Positions 24,320-34,892 of a DNA stretch of 64,000 bases are shown here, one piece after another. The notes under the pieces are model-generated. The model was not told the DNA's origin. It was given only the letters and a program-made list of their open reading frames with translations, and made no database searches. A program made the position numbers and the translations under genes. Source of the stretch: Gaeumannomyces sp. JS-464 (Eukaryota > Ascomycota > Sordariomycetes > Magnaporthales > Magnaporthaceae); contig NGZR01000003.1 in NCBI GenBank assembly GCA_002197995.1, positions 5,952,001 to 6,016,000 of the forward strand. Direction: 5' to 3'. Every line of letters starts with the position of its first letter. Within the stretch, counting starts at the first letter, position 1.

Positions 24320-27300
24320 ATGGCCGCCCCTCCGTTCGATAATCCCCTCCCCAACCTTCCGCACAACCCCTTGTTCTTTGATATCTACACCGATGGCGCC
24401 GTCGCCGTCCCGGCCCCGATCCTCCCTGGCGGGCCATGCGGCTTCGTCGACCTCACGCCCGGGGCCAACGGCGCCAGGTGCGGCTGCCGCCGCTTCTGGA
24501 GCAGGCCGCCCTCGGCGACCCAGGTGAGGGCTTTCCCGGAGTCGCCCGGCCCGGACCAGGCCTACTGGTGCATGTGCTCGCACCACGCGTGCTACCATGA
24601 GGATGCCCAGGCCCCCAGACACCCGTCGTGGCCCCGGCCGCCCCACCCGTCCGCAGTGTTCGCCGCCGGCCAGGAGAACGAGAGGCCAAAGGGAAGCCGG
24701 GAACCCCTGACCCCGGTCCAGGACCTGGCCCCTTTTCAGATGCCCAGCACCGCCACCGGTCTTGGGGTATCGATAGACCTGCCTGGTTTTGATTTTGGAG
24801 GCCCCTCATTCACCACCGCCGCCGTGGATTACGCGCCTGGCGCATTCGCCCCTCCTTCTTCTGACGGCCATGGCACCAACCAGGCTCCCACACCAGCTCA
24901 CCACCAGGCCCCGCCGGCGTCTCTGCCAGATACGCTGGTCTGGGCAAACGCTCCTCAGTCCAACAATGGAGCCCCGTCAGGCCTGCCGCCAATACCATCC
25001 CAGTGCCTCATGTCTCAATCACCTTCGACCGCCCCATCTAGCCAGTTGAGGTATCTGAGGCCGTTCGCTGGCAAAGGCCTATATACGTTAAAAGGAAAGG
25101 ATACCGCAGAACCAAAGGTCCCTGCTGGTGACGCCAATCGCCCGCACGGCTCTTCCCCCGTCGACCCCGACGCCACCATACCGAACACACAAGCGTCGCC
25201 CCAGGAGCATGTCACAATGCCGACTGCCCCGACGCCGAAGGGAACCTGGTCGCAGAGCTTTAGCCCCAGACCCCATAACTCCTCGCCGAGACTCGACCAC
25301 GAAGCGGTGCGAAGCCTCAAGGATACTGTGAGCGGACATGGGCAGCGCCTCGACAAGCTCGAGAATCCCTCGTTCTCGGTTGCGGGCCATGAGGACTGCG
25401 GCGACAAACACGACCATACAGATCTCAGGGTCACGGAGCTGGAATCCCGCGTCGAGGAGGTCGAGAAGCGCCTGAACGACGACAACAGCACTGTGATCAG
25501 CATGCGACGCGAAGACGGAAACGCGAGTGTCATATCGGAATCTGCGCATGCCTTCTCCGACCGCCAAGTCTACAGCCAGCTGCAGGAGCTCCAGGCACAA
25601 GTCAACAAGCTCCAAGCCTCATCGCTACCCACCTACAACTCACCTTGGGAGCTCGAGGTTGTCATCCTGCCCTTTTGCCTCAAAGGTGTTTGGATGCCCG
25701 CACACGAGTTTCAAAGCCAGCGACCGTCAGGAACTACCCCCTGGGATGCCAACGGGGACGAGTGGACGCAGATGCCGAACACGCTCAGCAGGCAGACGCC
25801 AGATCCGACGTCGCCGTACATGGTAGATTGGCTAGACCAATCGTCTTCGTCCACGTGGCTGCTGCCTCGCGCGTGTGCCCCTGGGCGCGTTATCGATAAT
25901 CGCCTCAGGAGCCGTGGGCTTATCAAGACCCTATCGGTCAAGGGCTCCGATGCCCGCAGCGTCCATCTCGCCGTGGTGGACGCATTCAGCAATGTGCTGC
26001 AGATCCTTCACACGGGCGCGGCGACGCACCCCTCATCGCGGTTGGCCAGCGCCAAGCTGGACAGGTTCTTGGGGCTGAGCCAGCCGTGGGTGCCGCTGCG
26101 GAAGCTGCACAAGGACTCGCGCTTGCGTTTCCTCTCGCCGGCCGAGATGCTTACCCCGACGCTCTGGGATGTGGGCTTTCTGTCCTCTAGCGTCGTCATG
26201 AAGGCGACTGGCATGCACCGCCTATACATCACACAGCCTGAGGCGTACTTGCAAGATCACCAGGTGGGGAGGGATGGCGCCTGGTCATGGCAGCCGGCTG
26301 AGGGAGCTTGGGCGTATTTGCCCTGACTCTCAAAGTTCCTCAGCCAGCACTGTCGATGCGTCCTTTGAGGCCAACGAGGAGTGCTGGCAGTGGCACGACA
26401 GACTAGATGAGCCACCGACAGCGCCCTCGCCGGAACTCGACGCCCAAGAAGGACAAGGCGTCGCAGCTGTTGCCAATAAGTCACGGTCAACAGCGGCGTC
26501 ATCGTCCCAGGCGTTCTATACGGCCGAGTCCCTAAACGCCGCGCGCAGCAAGAGTCCGGCTCTTACGAGAGACCAGCGGAGGGGATCGCGGCCCCCTCAT
26601 GTACGGACGACGTCAGTGCCGGCCGGTGGAGTGCCGGTGGCATCATCCCCTGGTGCGGGGAGCCAGCCAAGAAAAGCCCGAGGATTGTCCTATACCAGCG
26701 CGTCCAAGTCAAGTCCGTTTGAGAGACGCCCATCCCCGTTCGTCCCTGGCCCCAGCCGGCCGAGCCCGCGATTGCAGATGGCTTCGGCCATGGTTTCGAA
26801 GCGCCGGCGTAGTGGTGGAGGCGCAGGCGGGGCCGGGCGTTCACCAAGCGTGCGGCAACGGAACACGCCTCGGTGGAGCACTGTGAGCTTCAGCCGAAGC
26901 CCCAGCGTCATCCCTCGCGACATGTCAGCTGCCCCTGAGGACCAGCGGATGCGTGGGACAACGCCATTTTGCTACGCGACGCCGTACAGCACTGCACCTG
27001 CAGACGGCCCACGGGGTGGTGATTATGCTGGGCGGGCAACGTCAGTTGGCCCGCCTGCACAACCTCGCAAGGCCGGGCTCAGACCCGCCGGCATGCCCTA
27101 TAATGACGACGACGACGACGACGACATGGACTATGACAACTACGACGATGACCACGGTAGTGGGTCCGATGACCTCGACATGATGAGCCATGGGTTTGAT
27201 TTCTTTGGTGACGAGAACGTCAACGTGTACGAAGACTATTCCGGCGACGAAGACGAGAACGATGAGAACGCCAAGGGCGGTGGTTCGAGTCGCCGACGTC

Positions 27301-27662
27301 GGTCCGGGGCCACGCTCGAGTCACAGGAGCAGCCCGAAGCCCAGTTGAACCCGGAAGACGAGCCGTGGCCAGGGATTGAGGACATCATGTCTGACGGCGA
27401 GAACGTGGACCCGGCCAGGCTTTCCTCGAGCGACGAGGCCGCGGTTGTTGTCGAGCTGAACAACCTCGGGGAGGATGCCGCCAGCGACGTGAGCAGCCAG
27501 CCTTCGGAATATCCCAGCACGCAGAGGGCCTGGCACATGCAGGAGGCGGGTTTTGGCGGTGGTGGCAGCGGCCATGGCGGGCGCCGCAGCGACCCGGGGC
27601 CCGGCGTCGGTTTCACGATACACGAAGACGACGACGCTGGCGGTGGTCCAATGCGTTGGTGA
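24320..27662 (+). CDS. Large conserved fungal protein with Cys/His cluster, coiled coil and acidic tail
   Basis: The first 668 codons (to 26326) and the last frame (from about 26290 to 27662) belong to one protein of about 1110 aa. The shift near 26294 is +1, i.e. one extra base or two missing, and falls between the blocks WSWQ and LRELGRICPDS. N-terminal residues C54, C56, C84, C86, H88/H89, C91 and H93 (CGCRRFW ... WCMCSHHACYHED) could bind zinc. A coiled coil lies around residues 330-400. The conserved core runs from WELEVVILPFCLKGVW through VWMPAHEF, WLLPRACAPGRVIDNRLRSR, VPLRKLHKDSRLRFL and MHRLYITQPEAYLQ. The C-terminus is Ser/Arg-rich, then strongly acidic with an Asp run at GAC repeats (27106-27126). 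I know related sequences only as uncharacterised fungal proteins. A nuclear role is inferred from composition. Start chosen at the ATG opening MAAPPFDNPLP. Confidence 0.72.
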
Positions 27663-29349
27663 TATGGCAGGGCGGCTGGGGCCACATCCACACTGCTACC
27701 TAGGGCCCGGATACAGCGTCACAAGGTGATGTGCGAGTGGCGGATGTCCAGCCAAATGTATTCTTGTCCCACCTCCATTCATCTACCGTTCTACATCTTG
27801 GATACCCTAGACCTCTCCCTGTATATAGACGCTATACTTCTTTTTTTGGGTTGCTATCTGATTTTTATTTTTTTTATTTTTTATTTTTTATCTTATTTTG
27901 GCATGTACGGAATACGAGCGGGCGTTTTGGATAGGTGTCGTTTTGTATTCTTGTATATCCTGATATCCTGCAAATCTCTTCTTGAAGACCGCGCGGGAGC
28001 ATGTTTCCGAAAGGCGGGAAGGGTCAGCTGCCTACCTACCTAGGCAGGCGTCTCTCTTGGCCTCTCCCCCCGGCTGGTAAGGACACTAGAAAATCTGCTC
28101 CGGGCACAAGCAGCGTCGGATGGGTAATGACCTAATGGAGAGCCTCCGGGATTGATCCTGTGCAAACAATTTGGTATTCTGTTCGTTCTTGTGCAGAAAG
28201 TCATGGCGGAAGCCTAGAGGCCTCAGTCCACGTGGATCGGCCCGGCTAAATCAAGTTACTTAGGATGTTGGCCGTCTCGGAACGCAGATGATGACAGCTC
28301 GTGGGGGCCCTGCGCAACTGCCGTAGTGACTTGTCCGACAGCCGGGCGGTATTCTAGGTTCCTGGATATTTTTTTTCCTCCAGTAATATCGGTCTTTCTT
28401 GTTTCCTTTGGACATCTCTGTGGGCCGTCTGCGCGCTGCAGATGTCGAGAGTCGGGTTCCCGGTTCCCAAAGAAAAGGCGTAGTGAGACAGGAATAGGTT
28501 CTCATTACACCTACGCGCTTGGAAGCATGGAAGTTACAGAGGAGGGTGAGGATGAGAGATAACTTGGTTCTGGGGAAAAGTAAGGTTCCCAGCTGGTGCT
28601 ATGTCCATTGCGCAACGGTGACCGGGCCTCGGCCGCGATGTCCAGAATAGTCCCCCGGCCGGTCTAGTGGTATGATATACTAGGGCAGTCTCCTCTCCTC
28701 GCCCATCGGGTATTAGGCGGGAGCGCTCCTTGCCTCGTAACATTTTATCCCGGGCCTTGGCATTCCGGGGCAGCTACTACGTAGTTCCCCGCGCAGGGTG
28801 GCATCGAGCGGCGCCGGCTGCCTTGCCGATGCGGGGCGGGAAGACAGGTGTGACCAAGGCTTGGGGGGGATAAGTACCGAACCTAGGAAGGTTTTCGGAG
28901 AGGGGAGAAACACGTTGAGGGGGGGGGGGGGGGGGGGGGGGGATCCGCCGTTGTTCTTCTTTCAAGCGTGCAACGGGAGCAAAGGCATGACCACACTGGT
29001 ATTGATGGGATGAGGCGTGATTACCCGCTCTCCGCCTCACGATTGCCGTGTGAGAATAGCCATATTGATACCAAGACATGTGTATATATCCCCGAAGCGC
29101 GGGCGCTTTGGGTTGCAATATGTGACATACTGGAGCACCCGGCCTGCCTGCCGCCGATAACGGGAGGGAGTCGGAATTTATGTTGGAAGCTCGCTGAGGC
29201 GGAAGCACATTTAAACGGTGCTGGGACCCTGGTGTCCGGTATTCATTCCTACGGCTAGCAAGGCACGGACTGCTGCTTGCTACTCGGGCAGTGACGCAAG
29301 AATCACCTCACCCCTATTCCAATCCAGCAGATAACTCATCGTACCAAGA
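27663..29349. other. 1.7-kb intergenic region with poly-G tract
   Basis: It begins with an AT-rich 3' flank (T-rich near 27840-27895) and ends in the CE15 promoter. A 16-nt match to a tRNA-Pro 5' half occurs at about 28661-28676 without the rest of a tRNA. No coding exon was recognised. Confidence 0.5.
28919..28942 (+). repeat. Homopolymer of 24 G
   Basis: A continuous run of 24 G follows CACGTTGA and precedes ATCCGCC. Its true length is uncertain in any sequencing technology. Confidence 0.95.
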
Positions 29350-30576
29350 ATGCTCGTCCGACTCGCGGCACTCGTGCTGGCCGGCACGGCAGCAGCCATC
29401 CCGGCGTCGGAGATTTTCGGCGGCGTCTGGAGGCGGCAGACGTGTTCGACCCAGGCCAGCTACCCGACGGTCAACGAGAGGCAGCTGCCGGACCCGTGGA
29501 AGCTTGCGAGCAGCGGCAAGGTCGTGGCGTCCGAGGCCGAGTGGGCGTGCCGGCAGGCGGAGATGAGCAAGCAGCTGCAGCAGTACGTGCTGGGCGACTA
29601 CCCGGCGCCGCCGAGCTCCCTGACGGCGTCCGTGTCGGGCAATACCATGAGCATCACCATCAAGGTCGGCAGCAACACCAAGACGCTCTCGGTCGGCTTC
29701 ACACGGCCCTCGGGCGGCGGGGCGGCCGGCGGCGCCGCCATCATCGGCATCGGCGGCATCTCGATCCCCGTCCCTGCCGGCGTGGGCCGCATCAACTTTG
29801 GCAACGACGCGTGCGCGGCGCAGATGAACCCGCGCAGCCACGGCACGGGCTGGTTCTTCGACCTGCACGGCCGCGACCACAGCGCGGGCGCCACGACGGC
29901 CTGGGCCTGGTGCGTGGGCCGCATCGTCGACGCGCTCGAGCAGCTGGGGCCCGCCGCGACGGGCATCGACCCCAAGCGCCTGGGCGTGTCGGGTTGCAGC
30001 CGCAACGGCAAGGGCGCCTTCGTGGTCGGGGCGCTCGAGAAGCGCATCGCGCTCACGATCCCGCAGGAGTCCGGGTCCGGCGGCGCGGCCTGCTGGCGCA
30101 TCTCGGACTCGGAGAAGGCCAAGGGCAAGAACATCCAGACGGCCAGCCAGATCGTGGGCGAGAACGCGTGGTTCTCGCCCAGGTTCAACCAGTACACGAG
30201 CAAGACGACGACGATCCCCGCCGACCACCACTTCCTGGCGGCCATGGTGGCGCCGAGGGGCCTGTTCGTGATCGAGAACGACATCGACTGGCTCGGGCCC
30301 GTCAGCACGACGGCCTGCATGAAGGCGGGCCGGCAGATCTACGCCGGCCTTGGCGTCGGGCCCAACATGGGCTTCTCGCTCGTCGGCGGCCACCAGCACT
30401 GCCAGTTCCCGTCGGGGACAACGGCGAACCTCAACTCGTACATCAACACGTTCCTGCTCAAGACCAGCACCACGACCAACAACGTCGAGACCTCCAAGGC
30501 TACGGTCAACATGAACGAGTGGGTCAGCAACTGGTCTGCGAGCCCGAAGCTGACGCTTTCGTCTCCGGCCAAATAA
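29350..30576 (+). CDS. Secreted 4-O-methyl-glucuronoyl methylesterase, family CE15
   Basis: CE15 enzymes hydrolyse ester bonds between lignin alcohols and 4-O-methyl-glucuronic acid on glucuronoxylan, uncoupling lignin from hemicellulose outside the cell. The 408-aa intronless frame starts with a signal peptide (MLVRLAALVLAGTAAAIPAS). The diagnostic motif GCSRNGKGAF places the nucleophile at Ser217. Glu240 in IPQESGSGG and His350 in LVGGHQHCQF complete the triad, and their spacings (23 and 133 residues) match the Myceliophthora StGE2 enzyme as I recall it. DIDWLGPVSTTACM is also typical. There is no CBM1 cellulose-binding module at either end, so it is a single-domain form. The C-terminus is rich in Thr/Asn and the frame is intact. 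Confidence 0.95.
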   Translation: MLVRLAALVLAGTAAAIPASEIFGGVWRRQTCSTQASYPTVNERQLPDPWKLASSGKVVASEAEWACRQAEMSKQLQQYVLGDYPAPPSSLTASVSGNTMSITIKVGSNTKTLSVGFTRPSGGGAAGGAAIIGIGGISIPVPAGVGRINFGNDACAAQMNPRSHGTGWFFDLHGRDHSAGATTAWAWCVGRIVDALEQLGPAATGIDPKRLGVSGCSRNGKGAFVVGALEKRIALTIPQESGSGGAACWRISDSEKAKGKNIQTASQIVGENAWFSPRFNQYTSKTTTIPADHHFLAAMVAPRGLFVIENDIDWLGPVSTTACMKAGRQIYAGLGVGPNMGFSLVGGHQHCQFPSGTTANLNSYINTFLLKTSTTTNNVETSKATVNMNEWVSNWSASPKLTLSSPAK

Positions 30577-30765
30577 AAGGATATCGGACTGCTTGGGATG
30601 AGATATCCGGGGTCTTTGTTTGGCAGATGCTCTGATCCGAATACCAGGAGCTTTCAAAAGCGGTTCGTGGGGATGTACATACTGATGAGCGAGAACGGAA
30701 AAATGGGGGTTATAATCCCTAAAGCCCGCAAGGTTTTCAGGGTGACACCGTCGAGCAAGCAGTTT

Positions 30766-31833
30766 TCAGTGATCCAGGTCTGCGGTTTGGGATTCACGTG
30801 AGGGTCCATCCTTGGGAGGTGGACGGACGCAGGGTCTTTGTCGGGGCCTCGCTCTGGGTTTGGAGAGGTCGTAACCAGTGCCCCAAGGACGCTCCCGAGT
30901 GCCGAGAATCCCCTCGGCCGTCCGATATCCGAAATAATCCTCCTTCCAGCTATACCCATTGCAATGGACTACATCCGAGAGGTCAAGCAGAACGCCCGAC
31001 TCCCAGTTCCTTGCGAGCGTTCGCCGCACGTGACAGAACCCGACGCGCCAGAGGAAGTCTAGCATGTCCTGGACGACGGCAGGCTCGTTATCTCCCTGTT
31101 CGACGTATTCGTAAACGATGGCAGTGTAGCACGCGTTTTCATCGAACACGCGTTTGACATTGTCGACCTCGCACCCCCACGGCTTCATGCTCCAAGGCAG
31201 GCGGCGCCACAGCTCCTTGCCGGTGAACTGCATCCATCCGTAGCATCGTCTTACACGCGGAAGCGCCGTGATCGGCATCAGATCGGTGCCCTCCAAGGAC
31301 TTGTTTTGGCCTCGGAGCTCGTCGGAAAAAGCGAACAGGTTAGCCTCGGCGGCCTCGCGGGTTTCCGGGCGAGGGTTGATCATGACGGGGCCATTGGTCT
31401 TGGACATGGCAGCCTGCATCATCTGGAACAAGGCGGCATTCTGGCACTCGCGCTGAGCGGCAAAGTAATAAGGAGGCTCGGGCGCTTTGGTGTCCCAGAA
31501 CTAGAAGAGCATCCGTTGGTTAGCTTGCAGAATAAAAAGGTAGCCTTTGAGGTTCGTCCGGATTTGCTAGAGTGTTGGTGCGGAGATTTGGTACCAGCTT
31601 CAGAGTGAATTTGGGGCCACCCCTGCCCCCAATGCGAACCTTCCAGTTGTGCCCATCAAGCCCGGCAGGGCCCGCAAGGTGGGGCCTAGCGTCTTGATCA
31701 GGCGGCCGCCGAATTGCACCGTGCTGAGATCGAAAGGGCAGCGTCGGAGTCGTGGCTTTTGGAAGTTGACAAGAGCGCACTCGATTGGGGCATCGTCCAT
31801 CGGGCGCTCGTCGAGGAAAGGCTCGGCCATCAT
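30766..31833 (-). CDS. Kinase-fold-like fungal protein, one frame break
   Basis: Exons 31595..31833 and 30766..31500. The intron has donor GTACCA and acceptor TTCTAG, and the join keeps phase (LKL|FWDTKAPE). Adding one base near 31670-31700 restores exon 1 to 80 codons, for a 324-aa product. Features suggest a divergent kinase fold: QFGGRLIKTLGPTL (loop-like), WKVRIGGRGG and KFTLKLFW (candidate ATP-lysine strand), YTAIVYEYVEQGDN (hinge-like) and WESGVLLDLSDVVH (metal-Asp-like). It resembles a multi-copy fungal family with blocks such as QMMQAAMSKT and INPRPETREAAEANLFAFSD. Canonical HRD and DFG motifs are not obvious, so catalytic activity is doubtful. The kinase relation is inference. Confidence 0.55.
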
Positions 31834-32469
31834 CGACCGTGCTCTATCCCCGGCAATCTCCTTGGGTACCGTGCAGGCCGGCGGCTCGGCCTTTTGCCGT
31901 CAGATGTGGTCGTCATCTTGCACAACGGTAGAGTAGGTGGCAGTCGGAGGTTGGTGGCAGCACCGTGGGGAAAGGGCCACGAGGTTTGGGGGAAGTTGGG
32001 AGTAGCACAACCAATTTTGGTATCGCCTGGAGCAAGGTTACGTACGACCCCTCGAATAGTGCCGCGAAATGCAAGACCAGTCGGCCTTGAGTTCATTCCT
32101 GGCTAGAGGACATCGGGATCCCCGCCCATAATGGGGTGAATTTGGCATATCCTCCAGGGCATAGTTGACGATCGGAATTCGATACCGTCGGAGAGCGTCC
32201 TCAACAGTGTCCTCATTGCAAACGCAAACATCGTGGGCTAACATCCTTGGCGCCCAGTCGCCGCGGTATTGGTTCGAGAGTTGACGCTGGAATATGGACA
32301 TGATTGTTTCATACGTGAAGTCCTCCCATGGGCGCCACCATTCGAGTTCAATATCCGAGTCTGTTATGGTGTTGCCGCCGCCGGGGGCCACGCAATCAAA
32401 AGCGACACAAGGCCTTGTGAGGGCATCAAGAAGGGTGACCATGTTCAAGAAAAAGGAGTGTAGTTGCAA
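31830..32469 (-). pseudogene. Broken fragment of a PD-(D/E)XK nuclease-like or related fungal gene
   Basis: The first frame (32469 to about 32045) carries blocks ELEWWRPWEDFTYETIMSIF, YRGDWAPRMLAHDV, TVEDALRRYRIPIVNYALED and GRGSRCPLARNELKADWSCI, typical of expanded fungal families often annotated as PD-(D/E)XK-like. Family text resumes as NLAPGDTK in a frame offset by +1 at CGTACGTAAC, then degenerates. It stops at 31830, touching the ATG of the downstream gene (CGATGATGG). There is no domain C-terminus, so I call it a truncated pseudogene. The family assignment is tentative. Confidence 0.45.
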
Positions 32470-33176
32470 AAGATCAATGCGGAGAGAATAGCCGGATACG
32501 CGAAAGAGATACGGATACTTAGAAAAGGGCTACCTGCGAAAAGGGGCAAGATCGAGGTAAATGGGTAAGTGGGCAAGAAAACTAGTTAGACAGAATCACG
32601 CGCTGGCGTCGCCTGGAGATGATAGGCGTATAACTAAGGTAGGTGCCTATAAGTAGTGCCTACTTCGAGAACCCCTCAGTCCTTCCTTCGCGTTTTGCTC
32701 CAGTCCATAAGGCTAACGCACACTTTCGCACGTCAAAAAACTGATCGTAACCGGCCAACCACTTTTGGCAACGCCGTAGCGGCTCGTTAGGGTAAAGCCG
32801 TTTCGAAAGGTAAGACTGCTTTCTTAGCGCGGAGTTGCTCGCGCAAACTTTACGCATCATATCGAGGTTTGCGACGGCCGCCCATCCGATATGCCTTTTT
32901 CCAAAGCAGGAGCTTAAACTGGAGGGGTTTTGCGACGCATTTTCCTAGTATACCATTCCCTCCTGTATATTTCCGATAACGTAGAAAAGTAAACCCGCCC
33001 CGTTTTTGACGTCCGTCTTGACAAATAGGGCATGGTGGTTGCGTCGATATCCTAGGGATTCCGTAAAAAAAAACGCGGTAAGCCATTATGCTAATGGTAG
33101 TCGGATCGCTTTATTGGGCCATATGGTTTTAAAGGAGAGAAGGTGCCATAGTTCCGTGCTGATGGCACGGGTTGTG

Positions 33177-33199
33177 GGCTCAGGGGTCACCCCTGAGCC
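33177..33199. repeat. Perfect inverted repeat, 10-bp arms
   Basis: GGCTCAGGGG and CCCCTGAGCC flank a 3-nt centre. A TATATAAGG box follows about 12 nt downstream, and a second small hairpin (ACGCC-TTC-GGCGT) follows that. Confidence 0.85.
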
Positions 33200-33498
33200 G
33201 TCTTTGGCTCTATATAAGGACACGCCTTCGGCGTCCCTCCTCGTATTCCTTTCTTCTCCTTTCCTTCCTATCTTCCAAAATAACATCACTTTGACTCCTT
33301 CTGGTCACCGCCCATTAGCCTAGCCTATTGCAGAAGGTATCCCCTGACTTTGTGCTCTACGCCAACCACAATTTCTCGTTCGCATCCCATGCTTTCTTTC
33401 CTATCTCAGTCATGCAAAGCATAAAGCACAAAGAGAACAAGGGACACCGGGGCGCAAAAGGCGATAGGGATTTGACGAATCTTGCCGTCTGCTTCCCC

Positions 33499-33672
33499 TC
33501 TGTAGCCTTCCTTTGTTACCTGTGCAAGTTGGCGGCCTGCTGGGGCCATCCTAGCTTTTCTCCAACTTCGCCCGGGTGCCGCTCGCTTCGTTGCCCAGTC
33601 GGCCCGACGTCAGGTAATGCTGTGATGGCGGATCGGAATGTTGTGCTTGCGGTGCGCAAGATGCACATAAAT
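33499..33672 (+). repeat. Diverged direct repeat, copy A, left of the phosphotransferase gene
   Basis: This segment aligns with 35177-35395. Shared blocks include CCTGTGCA-x-CTGGGGCC, GTGCC-x-CTCGC-TCGT-GCCCAG and CTTGCGGTGCGCAA. Most differences are C/T or G/A transitions, and one copy has internal indels. Confidence 0.65.
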
Positions 33673-33966
33673 CACAGGCACGCGACGACGAGGTAGCGGG
33701 CGTCATGTCACCGCCCATCGATCCAGCCGCATGCGGCATGGCGGCCTGGAGCCAAAGAAAAACGCATGCGGCAGAGCCTCGAGCCCAAAGAAATTGTTCA
33801 TTCATTTCCGGGTCGAGAGCAAGCCAAAGAACAAGCGCGACCATTTGAACGCACCAGTCGCCCGTCTCCTGGCTCCTGGCTCACCGTTTCTAATCTTGAC
33901 GGCATCCACCAAGCACCCATCTCCTCTGCCAACCCTGAAGCAACCGCAACACAGCAGCCGACAAGC

Positions 33967-34892
33967 ATGGGAAAGTCGGGAGATGACCAGGTGGGCCATG
34001 ACCCAAAGCCCATCTCCACGCCCTACTTTGCGCCTCCGGACCAGCTTCCCGGGCCGCTGCCGACAGACGCCGAGATCAGGGCTTCCAAGGACGCCCTCGG
34101 GGACAATGTCGGCACGACGCGCGTCGTCCGCGTCGGCCAGCATTACGCCGTCAAGTACGGGCCCGAGGTGAGCATGCGCGAGGGAGAGACCATGATCTTC
34201 GTCAGCGAGGCCGCCGGCATCCGCACGCCCAAGGTCTATGCCCTCTACACCAGGGCGCTGCCGAGTGGGAGATGCTGCGGCTACATCGTCATGGAGCGCC
34301 TCGACGGCGAGACCCTCCGCTCCCGCTGGGACGCCCTGACCGGCGAGGCCAAGGCCGACGTGTTCCAGCAGCTCCGGGCCATTCTTGCCAGGATCCGGTC
34401 CATCCCGGCTCCGGGCTACTTCGGTTGCATTGGCCGCCGTCCGCTGGAGAACGACATGTTTTTACCCACCGACGGCTACAACGACCCTGGGGAAGTTGAT
34501 GACCCTTTAGCCAGGCCGGACACGGGCCCTTTCGACACCGAGCACTGCTTCATCCGCGCGCTGGTCAAAAGGTACATCAGCGTCGGAGGCAGCACCCGCA
34601 AGGCGGCCTTTTACAGCCGCGTCCTCCCTCGGGTCCTTGCCGGCCATACCCCCATCCTCACCCACGGTGACCTGCAGCCGAAGAGCATCGTCGTCGACAA
34701 CGACGGCCAAGTGACCTTGATCGACTGGGAGTTCGCCGGCTGGTATCCGAGCTACTGGGAATATGCGACCTCGACCATGTCCGAGGGGACTTGGCGCACC
34801 GACTGGCACGAATATCTTGCCGGCGTGCTCGACGAAAATACCCGAACCAGTATCTGTGACTTGATACCTTGGCCAAGGAGCTGTGGTCTTAA
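33967..34892 (+). CDS. APH-type (aminoglycoside phosphotransferase-like) protein, damaged near the C-terminus
   Basis: Fungal members of the APH fold are kinase-like small-molecule phosphotransferases of unknown substrate. ATG at 33967 (MGKSGDDQVG) is preferred over upstream alternatives because the upstream text is low-complexity. Visible motifs: VGQHYAVKYG (ATP-binding lysine strand), YIVMERLDGETL (hinge), LTHGDLQPKSIVV (catalytic loop) and VTLIDWEFAGWYPSYWEY (metal-binding Asp). In the catalytic loop the usual Asn eight residues into HGD is Ser. The C-terminal text (YPNQYL ... LDTLAKELWS, stop at 34890-34892) is in the next frame after an apparent one-base deletion at about 34835. It also contains TGA (34857-34859) where Trp is expected. 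The gene may be a young pseudogene or hold sequence errors. Confidence 0.7.

Larger units (their letters stand above)
32470..33966. other. Gene-free, repeat-derived interval
   Basis: Composition drops toward AT, with TAA/TTA-rich text between about 32,500 and 33,350. A 10-bp inverted repeat and a TATATAAGG box near 33,180-33,220 look like the control region of an old LTR or other transposon. The minus-strand frames at 32660-32860 and 32850-33086 read as broken peptides without a family I can name. Repeat copy A lies at about 33,500-33,670, immediately before the phosphotransferase gene. Confidence 0.5.

Noticed and set aside
28655..28720. Possible tRNA-Pro gene
   Set aside because: GGTCTAGTGGTATGAT matches the D-arm/A-box region of fungal tRNA-Pro, but no anticodon arm, T-arm or 3' acceptor complement follows. 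At most it is a fragment.
29314..30657. 447-codon frame antisense to the CE15 gene
   Set aside because: Shadow frame of a GC-rich gene; the sense frame has a signal peptide and complete catalytic triad.
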